Part shown: positions 33,276 to 41,717 of the stretch, piece after piece
Layout of the letters: each line of letters starts with the position of its first letter
How positions within the stretch are numbered: the stretch's first letter is position 1
Source of the DNA: Reyranella humidisoli
Lineage (GTDB): Bacteria; Pseudomonadota; Alphaproteobacteria; Reyranellales; Reyranellaceae
Direction of reading: 5' to 3'
Assembly (NCBI RefSeq): GCF_019039055.1
Contig: NZ_JAHOPB010000001.1
Span: 1,240,001-1,304,000 of the forward strand
DNA: 64,000 nt
The notes under the pieces: model-generated
The model's input: only the letters and a program-made list of their open reading frames with translations
What the model was told of the DNA's origin: nothing
Databases searched by the model: none
Translations under genes and position numbers: made by a program

Positions 33276-35237
33276 TTGATACCGGAGCTTGGTCATTTTG
33301 CGCTGATCCTCGCGCTCGCGGTCGCGCTCGTTCAGGGCACGCTGCCGTTGATCGGGGCGTCGCGCGGTGATCTCAGACTCATGGCCCTCGGCCGCACCGC
33401 GGCGCTGACTCAGGCGTTCCTCGTGCTGCTGGCGTTCGGCGCGCTGACGCAGGCCTATGTGACGTCCGACTTCTCCGTCCTCAACGTCGTCGACAATTCG
33501 CATTCGGCCAAGCCGCTGCTCTACAAGATCAGCGGCGTGTGGGGGAATCACGAAGGGTCGATGCTGCTGTGGGCATTGATCCTCGCGCTGTTCGGCGCCG
33601 CGGTCGCGGTCTTCGGCAACAACCTGCCCGACACGTTGCGCAGTCGGGTGCTCGCCATCCAGGCGCTGATCGGCGTCGGCTTTCTGGCCTTCCTGCTTTT
33701 CACCTCCAACCCGTTCGCGCGCGTGTTCCCGGCGCCGCCCGACGGCAACGGGCTGAACCCGCTGCTGCAGGATCCCGGCCTCGCCTTCCATCCGCCACTG
33801 CTCTATCTCGGCTATGTCGGTTACTCGGTGACTTATGCCTTCGCGGTCGCCGCGCTGCTCGAAGGCCGGGTCGATGCCGCGTGGGCGCGCTGGGTGCGGC
33901 CGTGGGCGCTGGCGGCCTGGTGCTTCCTCACCCTCGGCATCGCGCTGGGTTCGTGGTGGGCCTATTACATCCTGGGCTGGGGCGGCTTCTGGTTCTGGGA
34001 TCCCGTCGAGAACGCCTCGCTGATGCCGTGGCTCGCCGGCACCGCGCTGCTGCACTCGGCCATCGTGGTGGAGAAGCGCGACGCGCTGAAGAGCTGGACG
34101 GTGCTGCTGGCTCTGCTGGCCTTTTCGCTGTCGCTGCTGGGCACCTTCCTGGTGCGCTCGGGCGTGCTCACCTCGGTGCACGCCTTCGCGCAGGACCCGT
34201 CGCGCGGCATGTTCATCCTGGCGTTCCTGCTGTTCGTCACCGGCGGCGGCCTCGCGCTCTACGCCTGGCGCGCGCCGCAGCTGCAGGGCGGCGGGCTGTT
34301 CCAGCCGGTCAGCCGCGAGGGCGCGCTGATCCTGAATAATCTCCTGCTGTGCACGCTCGCGGCCACCGTGCTGCTGGGCACGCTCTACCCGTTGTTCCTC
34401 GACCTGCTGACCGGCAACAAGGTCTCGGTCGGTCCTCCGTTCTTCAACGCGACCTTCGTGCCGCTCTGTGCGCCGCTGTTCGCCGCGCTCTGCGTCGGCC
34501 CGTTCCTCGGCTGGAAGCGCGCCGAGCTGTGGCCGGCGCTGATGCGGCTGCGGATCGCGCTGGTCGTGTCGCTGGCCGCCATCGTCGTCACCATGACGAC
34601 GATCGACAGCCGCTCGACCTTGGCGGCGCTCGCCTTCGGCTTCGGCGTCTGGCTGATCGTCGGCAGCCTCGCGTCGCTCAGCGACCGCGTCCGCAGCGGC
34701 ACGCTCCGAACCATCCCGCGCTCGACCCTGGGCATGGTGATCGCCCACGCCTCGCTGGGCGTCGTCGTGCTGGGCTCGGTCGCGACCTCGTCGTGGAACA
34801 CCGAGCTGATGCAGACGATGAAGCCCGGCGACCGCATCGCCTTCGCCGGCTACAGCGTGCTGCTCGAGCGCATGGACGAGGTACGCGGCCCCAACTACAT
34901 CGCCGAGCGCGCGACGCTTAACGTCAGCGTCGGCGGCAAGCCCTACACGGTGCTGCAGCCCGAGCGCCGGCTGTTCACCGTGCAGCGCCGCCAGGTCGCC
35001 GAGACCGCCATCCAGACCAACCTGCTGCGCGACTTCTACGCCACCCTGGGCGAGGGCGATCCGAAGCAGGGCTGGGTGATCCGCCTCTATCTCAACCCGC
35101 TGGCGCCGTGGATCTGGCTGGGCGCGGCGCTGTGCGCGCTGGGCGGCTTCGTCTCGCTGTCGGACCGGCGGCTGCGCATCGGCGCGCCGTCGCGGAGGCC
35201 CGCCCCTCAGGCGCCGCCCCTGCAGCCGGCCGAATAG
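33276..35237 (+). CDS. ccmF: Haem lyase subunit CcmF
   Basis: Large inner-membrane protein of 653 residues with about 15 helices. It has the WWD haem-handling segment (LGWGGFWFWDPVENASLMPWL) and conserved periplasmic His residues (NNSHSAKP-like DNSHSAKPLLYKI and GNHEGSMLLW). With CcmH and CcmI it attaches haem to apocytochrome CxxCH motifs. The start is a TTG (33276) giving MIPELGHFALILAL, the typical CcmF N-terminus; it lies directly after a palindromic repeat whose GGGGAGAG-rich arm may serve as the SD. Confidence 0.95.
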   Translation: MIPELGHFALILALAVALVQGTLPLIGASRGDLRLMALGRTAALTQAFLVLLAFGALTQAYVTSDFSVLNVVDNSHSAKPLLYKISGVWGNHEGSMLLWALILALFGAAVAVFGNNLPDTLRSRVLAIQALIGVGFLAFLLFTSNPFARVFPAPPDGNGLNPLLQDPGLAFHPPLLYLGYVGYSVTYAFAVAALLEGRVDAAWARWVRPWALAAWCFLTLGIALGSWWAYYILGWGGFWFWDPVENASLMPWLAGTALLHSAIVVEKRDALKSWTVLLALLAFSLSLLGTFLVRSGVLTSVHAFAQDPSRGMFILAFLLFVTGGGLALYAWRAPQLQGGGLFQPVSREGALILNNLLLCTLAATVLLGTLYPLFLDLLTGNKVSVGPPFFNATFVPLCAPLFAALCVGPFLGWKRAELWPALMRLRIALVVSLAAIVVTMTTIDSRSTLAALAFGFGVWLIVGSLASLSDRVRSGTLRTIPRSTLGMVIAHASLGVVVLGSVATSSWNTELMQTMKPGDRIAFAGYSVLLERMDEVRGPNYIAERATLNVSVGGKPYTVLQPERRLFTVQRRQVAETAIQTNLLRDFYATLGEGDPKQGWVIRLYLNPLAPWIWLGAALCALGGFVSLSDRRLRIGAPSRRPAPQAPPLQPAE

Positions 35238-35777
35238 ATGCGCCGGCTCCTCTTCATCCTGCCGCTGCTGACGCTCGCGCTGATGGCGGGCTTCTTCGCC
35301 TGGTCGCTGACCAGCGGCCGCGACCCCGCCTCGATCGGCTCGGTGGTGGTGGGACGGCCGGCGCCGAAGCTCGACCTGCCGGCGCTGCGGCCGGGCGAGG
35401 CGCCGCTCACCGACGAATCCCTGCGCACCGGCAAGCCGGTGATCGTGAATTTCTTTGCAAGCTGGTGCACGCCGTGCCTGGCCGAGCATCCGCTGTTCAC
35501 GCGGCTCGCCGAGCGCGACGGCGCGACGATCGTTGGCATCGCGTGGAAGAACAAGCGCGACGACGCGCTGCCCTGGCTGAAGCGGCTGGGCGATCCCTAC
35601 CGGCTCGCGGGCCTCGACCTCGACGGCAAGACCGGCCTCGACTGGGGCCTCTCCGGCGTGCCCGAGACCTACCTGATCGACGGCGCCGGCATCGTGCGCC
35701 GCCACTATCGCGGACCGATCACCGAGCGGGATCTGAACGAGACGATCCTGCCGTTCCTCAAGGGGGCGGTGAAGTGA
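35238..35777 (+). CDS. ccmG: Thiol:disulfide interchange protein CcmG/DsbE
   Basis: Periplasmic, membrane-anchored thioredoxin-like reductant of 179 residues: N-terminal anchor helix (to about residue 24), then a thioredoxin fold with active-site WCTPC (C77 and C80) and cis-proline region GVPETYLID. It keeps apocytochrome or CcmH thiols reduced for haem attachment. It starts immediately after the ccmF stop and its stop is overlapped by a GTGA. Confidence 0.95.
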   Translation: MRRLLFILPLLTLALMAGFFAWSLTSGRDPASIGSVVVGRPAPKLDLPALRPGEAPLTDESLRTGKPVIVNFFASWCTPCLAEHPLFTRLAERDGATIVGIAWKNKRDDALPWLKRLGDPYRLAGLDLDGKTGLDWGLSGVPETYLIDGAGIVRRHYRGPITERDLNETILPFLKGAVK

Positions 35778-35799
35778 TCGGCGCCCGTCTTTTCATGTT

Positions 35800-35880
35800 C
35801 CTCTCCCCCTTGGGGGAGAGGTTAGGTGAGGGGGTGCGCCGCCCCCTCACCCAGCCTCTCCCCCTGGCGGGGGAGAGGAG
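35800..35880. repeat. Palindromic repeat pair, family B
   Basis: Two hairpins CCTCTCCCCCTTGGGGGAGAGG and CCTCTCCCCCTGGCGGGGGAGAGG in inverted arrangement joined by GTGAGGGGG..CCCCCTCAC. It lies between the GTG that overlaps the ccmG stop and the hydrophobic signal of CcmH, and is open in the ccmH frame. Confidence 0.88.
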
Positions 35881-35881
35881 C

Positions 35882-36343
35882 TTGAGTTGGAGAGCGCTGC
35901 TCTGCCTCCTCGCGCTGCTATTCACCCTGCCCGCCCTCGCCGTCGAGCCGTCGGAAGTCCTGCCCGATCCCGCGCTCGAAGCCCGCGCCCGCGAGATCGG
36001 CCGGGCATTGCGCTGCGTCGTCTGCCAGAACCAGGCGATCGACGATTCCTCGGCCGAGGTGGCGCGCGACATGCGCCGCGCCGTGCGCGAGCGGCTGACG
36101 GCCGGCGACAGCGACGCCGACGTCTTCGCCTTCATGGTCGCGCGCTACGGCGACTACGTGCTGCTGAAGCCGCCCTTCAAGGCCGGCACGCTGGTCCTGT
36201 GGCTGGGCGCGCCGCTCCTGCTGCTGGTGGCCGGCGCCGCGCTCCTCCTCGCCGCGCGCCGCCGCCGGCACACACCGATCGTGGCGCCCAAACCGCTCGA
36301 CGAGGAGGAGCGCCGCCGCCTCGATGCGCTCCTGAAAGGCTGA
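35882..36343 (+). CDS. ccmH: Cytochrome c maturation thiol oxidoreductase CcmH (CycL type)
   Basis: Membrane-bound periplasmic protein with signal sequence (WRALLCLLALLFTLPALA), the redox motif LRCVVCQNQ (C45 and C48) and a C-terminal anchor helix (LVLWLGAPLLLLVAGAALLLA). It reduces the apocytochrome disulfide before haem ligation. Start choice matters: TTG 35882 gives a clean signal peptide (153 residues), while GTG 35774, which overlaps the ccmG stop (GTGA), would add 36 residues encoded by the palindromic repeat. The second was probably the ancestral start before the repeat inserted. Confidence 0.9.
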   Translation: MSWRALLCLLALLFTLPALAVEPSEVLPDPALEARAREIGRALRCVVCQNQAIDDSSAEVARDMRRAVRERLTAGDSDADVFAFMVARYGDYVLLKPPFKAGTLVLWLGAPLLLLVAGAALLLAARRRRHTPIVAPKPLDEEERRRLDALLKG

Positions 36344-36349
36344 CGGGCC

Positions 36350-37621
36350 ATGCTCGAATTCCTGCTGGCCCTGCTCACCACCGCGACCGTCGCCGCTTTG
36401 CTCTGGCCGCTCCTGCGGATGCGCCTGCCCGCACGCGACCGGCTCTCCGGCGAACTGGCGATCTACCGCGACCAGCTCGCCGAACTCGACCGCGAACGCG
36501 ACGCCGGCAGGCTGAAGCCCGCCGAGGCCGCCGCCGCCCGCACCGAGATCGAGCGCCGCATGCTGGCCGCCGGCGACGCCGCCGCGGCCACCGTCAAGAC
36601 AAGGACCGCCACCGACGCGGCACAGAAGTGGCTGCCGCCCGCACTCTCGCTCTTCGTCCCGCTGCTGGCGCTGGGCCTCTATTTGCAGACCGGCCGCCCC
36701 GGCCTGCCCGCCGCGCCCTTCGCAGATCGCGGCACCGAACACGCGCCCGCCCCGCAACAGCTCGACGTCGCCGGCCTGCTCAAGGAAGCGCGCGCCCGCC
36801 TCGCGCAGGACCCCAACGACGCCGACGCGCTGGCAGCACTGGGCGAGGGCCTGACCCTGGAGGCCGGCGGCACCGTCACCCCGCCCGCGCTCGACGCACT
36901 GCGCCGCGCGCTGCTGGCGCGGCCCGACGATGCGCGCATCCTCTACTATCTCGGCCTGCACGAGGCGCAGAGCGGCGATTCGAAGGCCGCGATCGCCCGC
37001 TGGCGCGACCTCGAGGCCAAGAGCCCACCCGACGCGCCCTATCTCGGCCTGCTGCGCGCCGAGATCGCGCGGGTGGCCAGGGCCGCCGGGATCGAGATGC
37101 CACAAACCCAGACACCGCAATCCACCATGCCGACGCCCAGCCGCGAGCAGCAGGAGGCGATGGCCCAGCTCCCGCCGGAGCAGCGCCAGCAGGCGATCCG
37201 CTCCATGGTCGAGGGGCTGGCCGCGCGCCTCGCCGACGCGCCGCAGGACCGCGCCGGCTGGCTGCGCCTGGCCAATGCCTGGAAGGTGCTGGGCGAGAAC
37301 GCCAACGCCGCCGACGCCTACGGCCGCGCCGACACGCTGGCCCCCGTCGACGCGCGCATCCTGGCCGACTGGGCCGAGGCGCATGTGCGCCAGCTCGCGC
37401 CCGGCGCCGCGCCCTCGGCCCAGGCCGTGGCCGTGCTGGAGCGGCTGGAGAAGGCCGAGCCGCGCAACGCGCTGGCCCTGTTCTACCTGGGCGTCGCCGC
37501 CGAAGCCGCGGGCAACAAGCCGGCGGCGCTGCAGCGCTGGAAGACGCTGCTGGCGCTGTTGCCGGCGGATGCGCCGATCCGCGGGATGCTGGAGGAGCGG
37601 ATCAAGGCGGCGGGGGGGTGA
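36350..37621 (+). CDS. ccmI: Cytochrome c biogenesis protein CcmI (CycH)
   Basis: A 423-residue apocytochrome chaperone: N-terminal membrane helix (EFLLALLTTATVAALLWPLL), the leucine-zipper-like loop (GELAIYRDQLAELDRERDAGRLKPAEA), a second helix (ALSLFVPLLALGLYL), and a periplasmic TPR region with repeats near 150-260 and 300-410. The periplasmic TPRs bind apocytochrome c C-termini. Last gene of the ccm operon, 6 nt after ccmH. Confidence 0.94.
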   Translation: MLEFLLALLTTATVAALLWPLLRMRLPARDRLSGELAIYRDQLAELDRERDAGRLKPAEAAAARTEIERRMLAAGDAAAATVKTRTATDAAQKWLPPALSLFVPLLALGLYLQTGRPGLPAAPFADRGTEHAPAPQQLDVAGLLKEARARLAQDPNDADALAALGEGLTLEAGGTVTPPALDALRRALLARPDDARILYYLGLHEAQSGDSKAAIARWRDLEAKSPPDAPYLGLLRAEIARVARAAGIEMPQTQTPQSTMPTPSREQQEAMAQLPPEQRQQAIRSMVEGLAARLADAPQDRAGWLRLANAWKVLGENANAADAYGRADTLAPVDARILADWAEAHVRQLAPGAAPSAQAVAVLERLEKAEPRNALALFYLGVAAEAAGNKPAALQRWKTLLALLPADAPIRGMLEERIKAAGG

Positions 37622-37972
37622 GCTAAGTTGAGGGTGGGACCTAGCAAAGTTCACGAACTTGAATGTAACCCTGTCGGCCAGCGAGGCGTACTTAGCTCGG
37701 CATTTCCGGCCTTTTTGACCCAATCGAGCTGCGCCGTACCACAAAACCTCCCACATATTAGTTGGGATGCGTAGGCATGGATGCCTACCGTTGCATACCC
37801 TTCGATATCAGTCGCGCGACAGCTGAATAAGCAGGGAGCGCTGGATGAACAACCGGTTGCACCGCGTCCCAGCACATTGCAATCATGTGGCGTCGCATAG
37901 TCGACCAGTGTTGAACTAAGCCTGCATGATAGGCGAGTGGAAGAAGAAAACTGAGAAACGGGATCATCGCCT
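37622..37972. other. Intergenic region at left edge of low-GC island
   Basis: 351 nt with no supported gene. Base composition falls from the strongly GC-rich ccm operon to a near-balanced composition, marking the island edge. It holds a palindrome at 37771-37788 and no clear SD before the methylase ATG. I see no tRNA, integrase or attachment-site repeat here. Confidence 0.6.
37771..37788. promoter_or_regulatory. Palindrome upstream of the restriction-modification genes
   Basis: GTAGGCAT-GG-ATGCCTAC, a perfect 8-bp inverted repeat about 185 nt before the methylase start. It may be an operator for controlled expression of the restriction-modification genes, but no regulator gene is seen alongside. 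Confidence 0.35.
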
Positions 37973-40198
37973 ATGAGTCATTTGCATAAATTTTCTGAAG
38001 CGAAGGCGACATTCGATGCCGACCATGCGAATGCAGCAACATCAATCTGCATTGTACCGGTTCGCGGCAAGGCTCGCCCTAATGATTCAATTCGCAATGT
38101 GAGGGGCGAGCCCAATGAACAATATTACAAATGGCAGTTTGTTTATGGACTCGTGCACAGCGGCCTATATCCAAAAGATTACATCGGAGTGGAGGTCCAT
38201 TTCCCAAAGGGAAATAAAGGTTCGGCCGCCCTGCAGCTAGATGGGGCGATTTTCGATGATGCGGCTTGGCTGGACCGCTACAACGCCTACTGGAACGACA
38301 GGAAGAGCAGTGATCTCGAATGGTTAAACGACCACTTGCTTGCAACTATCGAGTTCAAGAAAAATGACAAAGAAATTGAGAAGGTTTTCGCCGGCCAGAT
38401 AAGGCCGGCTATGCGAGAAAAGGAGCCATCGGACGCTTACGTACTAGGCATGTACTACGACGCCGAGCGGCTCTATATGTTTCACCGCCGTTCGGGCTTG
38501 TATCTTCGATACGATGAATCCAAGAATCAAAAGGGGTTGGCCAGCAAGGTGGGGGATTTGTCCCTTCATTTGCCAGATCCCTACGCCTTCATTCCCTCAT
38601 TTGAGGAGTTGAAGGCCAAGGTTCACAAGCCATCGACTCTCAATCGCGCCGCACGGGGGATTTCTGACCTCGACGTAATCACAACGATTTCCTCGGTGCA
38701 AATTCAGACCGCTCTGTCCGATGTACTGCGGGCAATGGACAAGGCAGGTCTGGTAAATCAACGGGGATATCAAATCCTCGTTCAAACCCTTGCCCTCAAG
38801 ATTTTCGACGAGAAAAGAAATGAGGTTCGAAAGGACCGCCACCTGCAGTTCTTTGTGACGGACGAAGAAGCCTCCTTTAGCAATCTCGGGGAACCCAAGG
38901 TCCAAGGTTTTGTAGATCGCATGACTGCGCTGCGAACTGACGCATCTGCGAAGTATCAAAAAATTCTGCGAAACAACGAGATCGACTGGAGAAATCCAAG
39001 TCACGTTCGAGTTGTGGTCGCCATCAGCCAGGCGTTCCAAGATTACTCATTTGCACGGTCTGCGAGGAGTGATCTTTACCAGCTTGTTTTTTACAACTTT
39101 GCAAACTCGTTTAAGCGCGATGAAGCCGCTCAATTTCTTACGCCGCTGCCCGTTATCGATTTCGTAGTTAAACTGGTCAATCCCCGCGATGGCGAAACTG
39201 TTCTTGATCCCTGTTGCGGTATCGGAGACTTCTTGTCGCTTTCCTTTGTAAACGCATCGACGAAAGCGTCCGGCTGGCAATTGGATGATGCGAATATTTA
39301 CGGCATCGATCTAGACGAAAACATGATCACGCTCGCGACACTGAATATGCTGTTGAACGGGGACGGTGAAGCTAAGCTATTCGACAAGCCAGACAAGGGA
39401 TCGATCCTCTACAAGATCGCCCAGGGAAGCCCCCCGGCTTTAGTTTCATTGCTTCCTGACCATCACCAGCGAGGGAACTGGGATAACTGGCCAGATCAAA
39501 CGAAGCTGCAGAAATTTGATGTGGTCCTAACTAATCCCCCCTTTGGGGAAGATCGCGCTTACAGGGTTAAGTCGGACACCGACCGGCGCATCATAGAGAT
39601 GTATGAAACTTGGCACATCACCCGCGACAGAAGTACCTCGGATGAAAATGGCGGGTCTCCGGGAGCGAAGGTTCCTGCAAGGAAGTCGCCCAAAGGGAGC
39701 GACAACATCGATCTTGGAATCGTATTCCTTGAGAATGCATATCGAATGCTCAAGGACGATGGACGGCTTGGCATCGTGTTGTCCAACTCCATCGCTTCGA
39801 TCAATCGTTGGACCAAAATTCGCGAATGGCTTGCGACCAAACTGCGTTTAGTGGCGTTTTTCGATTTGCCGTCGAACGTATTCGCAGAAACCGGCGTGAA
39901 TACAAGTATTTTGGTAGCCTACAAGCCAAAGGCCGACGAGTTAAGGCGGTTGAGCGAGAGCGGCTACAGCATTTACGCCCGAGACATTGAACGCGTCGGA
40001 TACGAGAAGCGCACGCTTAAGAGAAATGTTTTTTTCAATCCGCTTTTTCAAATGGATGAGACGACATTTGACATTCGAGTTGACGTCGAAGGGCGACCAC
40101 TTCTCGACGAAGAGTTTACTGAAACACTCTCGGACTTCCGCACATGGGCCTTGGGTCAGGAGGAAACGCTGCAGCGCCTCTTTCTAAAGGAAGGCTAA
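37973..40198 (+). CDS. Fused restriction endonuclease/N6-adenine methyltransferase (BcgI-like RM subunit)
   Basis: A 741-residue protein with two domains. The N-terminal part (about 40-200) carries the type I HsdR-N nuclease pattern: E74 (VEVHF), D90 (LDGAIFD), E127-x-K129 (IEFKK) and a following Gln (GQIRP), i.e. a PD-(D/E)xK site. From about 390 comes an N6-adenine methylase: SAM motif DPCCGIGDFL (from D412) and catalytic NPPF (521-524). This is the organisation of BcgI-type RM subunits that pair with a separate specificity protein. Base composition is much lower in GC than the flanks, suggesting horizontal acquisition. Confidence 0.85.
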   Translation: MSHLHKFSEAKATFDADHANAATSICIVPVRGKARPNDSIRNVRGEPNEQYYKWQFVYGLVHSGLYPKDYIGVEVHFPKGNKGSAALQLDGAIFDDAAWLDRYNAYWNDRKSSDLEWLNDHLLATIEFKKNDKEIEKVFAGQIRPAMREKEPSDAYVLGMYYDAERLYMFHRRSGLYLRYDESKNQKGLASKVGDLSLHLPDPYAFIPSFEELKAKVHKPSTLNRAARGISDLDVITTISSVQIQTALSDVLRAMDKAGLVNQRGYQILVQTLALKIFDEKRNEVRKDRHLQFFVTDEEASFSNLGEPKVQGFVDRMTALRTDASAKYQKILRNNEIDWRNPSHVRVVVAISQAFQDYSFARSARSDLYQLVFYNFANSFKRDEAAQFLTPLPVIDFVVKLVNPRDGETVLDPCCGIGDFLSLSFVNASTKASGWQLDDANIYGIDLDENMITLATLNMLLNGDGEAKLFDKPDKGSILYKIAQGSPPALVSLLPDHHQRGNWDNWPDQTKLQKFDVVLTNPPFGEDRAYRVKSDTDRRIIEMYETWHITRDRSTSDENGGSPGAKVPARKSPKGSDNIDLGIVFLENAYRMLKDDGRLGIVLSNSIASINRWTKIREWLATKLRLVAFFDLPSNVFAETGVNTSILVAYKPKADELRRLSESGYSIYARDIERVGYEKRTLKRNVFFNPLFQMDETTFDIRVDVEGRPLLDEEFTETLSDFRTWALGQEETLQRLFLKEG

Positions 40199-41700
40199 TG
40201 TCCTACCTACATGTACCCAAAGAGATATCGCTTGCGACCCTGAAGGCCGCCAACAGTTCCCTTTCCGCGGGAATGTACAAGCGAGTCGAAATCCCTACGT
40301 CTTCGACCAAACCCGTTCGCGACTTAATTGAAGGTTACGACAAGGGATCTGACCCAGGCTCCATGTATTACCTGCGTCACTCAACCCACCATTTCATTCG
40401 CACCAAAGCCCTTCAGGACCATAGCTGTTTAATATACCCCAAGGGCGGCGCTATTGCTCCAATCAGCCCTCGCGTTTTCGAAGACCTTCAGCTTTCCGAT
40501 GGCGATATAATTATGTCGAAAGACTCGAACGTCGGAGAGTGTGCAATCATTAACGGCTCCGGCTGGAAAAACCACATGCTTAGCGGCGGTGTGGTTCGTA
40601 TTAGGCCGCGAATCAATCGCTATTATTTTTTCTCATTCCTAAAGCACAACCTCTTCCGGGAGGATCTCACGGCGCGAGTGCCTCGGGGAGCCACGATCAA
40701 GCATGCAAATGAACTCTGGCTTGATTGTGCAATTCCGTTTCCGGCAGGCGCTAATTCAGAGCGTGTGACCAAATATGTTTCGGCTCTGATGCAAAGCATT
40801 GTCGAAAAGGAAATTGCGATACGCGCTAAAAACGACTCAATAAATAGCAAGATTGAGAACGAGTTGCTCTCGGGTCAAGTCGGCAGCCCGTACGCGTTCT
40901 CGCATCCCACCCTCGCGGAAATTCGGTCGCAAAAGCGTTTCGATGCTGCCATTTACTCCGAGTCTTACAAGAGGGAAGCCTTCCTAATAAGCAACTATAA
41001 GTTTGGAGCCGCGAACTACGACGACATGGGCTTTGACATTGGTCGAGGCCAAAACCTCCAAATTACTAGCATTGGCCAAAGCATTTACTCAGATCATCCG
41101 CGGTCCGACTTCTATCGGCTAGTCGCTCCCACTGATATTTCGGAGTTCAGGACGGTCGAATCTTTTCGATACTTGGGCAACAAGCGTAAGCTTGAGGTAG
41201 TAAAGAAGGGTGATGTGATCTTCGGCGCGGAGGGCTTTGGAAAAGGCCGTTGCATCATCCTGGTGGACGAGCAACATCGTACAATCTCAAATATTCATGG
41301 CGTGATTTTTCATCCGCGCGATGGCTCGATGACCAAAGGCATTTTCCTTGGATGTTTCCTGGGATACCTGCGGCGGAAGGGCATTGTCGACGCCGTCGGC
41401 GCAGGCGGGTCCGGAGGCAGTTTGGCGATTGGCTACCTAAATAAGGTGCTTATTCCTAATTTCTCGGAAGAGATCCAAGAAGAGATTTCGACGCTGTATC
41501 ACTTTGAAGAGCCATGCCCGAATGGATCTCCAACACTGGCAACATTTGTGAGTTGGCACCGGGAGTGGAACGAAAAGCTGGGCATTTGGGAACTAGATCG
41601 TGAGATGAAGGTGCTTCAACGAACACTGCGCGATGTCCAGGACAAGATAATTGAGGGGAGCGACGTCGCCTTGCCAAGCTGGGCCGTCGATGACTTATAG
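40198..41700 (+). CDS. Type I-like specificity subunit (HsdS/BcgB-like)
   Basis: A 500-residue protein with two-part target-recognition layout. The N-terminal half contains PVRDLIEGYDKG..MYYLRHSTHH and ends in a coiled-coil-like helix (VEKEIAIRAKNDSINSKIENELLSGQ); the second half repeats the plan and ends in helix EWNEKLGIWELDREMKVLQRTLRDVQDKI. Two recognition domains joined by helical spacers would read a bipartite DNA sequence and set the target for the fused RM subunit. It shares one base with the previous stop (TAATG), so both are made together. Confidence 0.8.
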   Translation: MSYLHVPKEISLATLKAANSSLSAGMYKRVEIPTSSTKPVRDLIEGYDKGSDPGSMYYLRHSTHHFIRTKALQDHSCLIYPKGGAIAPISPRVFEDLQLSDGDIIMSKDSNVGECAIINGSGWKNHMLSGGVVRIRPRINRYYFFSFLKHNLFREDLTARVPRGATIKHANELWLDCAIPFPAGANSERVTKYVSALMQSIVEKEIAIRAKNDSINSKIENELLSGQVGSPYAFSHPTLAEIRSQKRFDAAIYSESYKREAFLISNYKFGAANYDDMGFDIGRGQNLQITSIGQSIYSDHPRSDFYRLVAPTDISEFRTVESFRYLGNKRKLEVVKKGDVIFGAEGFGKGRCIILVDEQHRTISNIHGVIFHPRDGSMTKGIFLGCFLGYLRRKGIVDAVGAGGSGGSLAIGYLNKVLIPNFSEEIQEEISTLYHFEEPCPNGSPTLATFVSWHREWNEKLGIWELDREMKVLQRTLRDVQDKIIEGSDVALPSWAVDDL

Positions 41701-41717
41701 GCCACCGTGTTTTCCGA

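Noticed and set aside
33123-35705. 860-codon minus-strand frame opposite ccmF
   Set aside because: No recognisable domain and highly biased composition; ccmF on the plus strand has clear WWD and His motifs.
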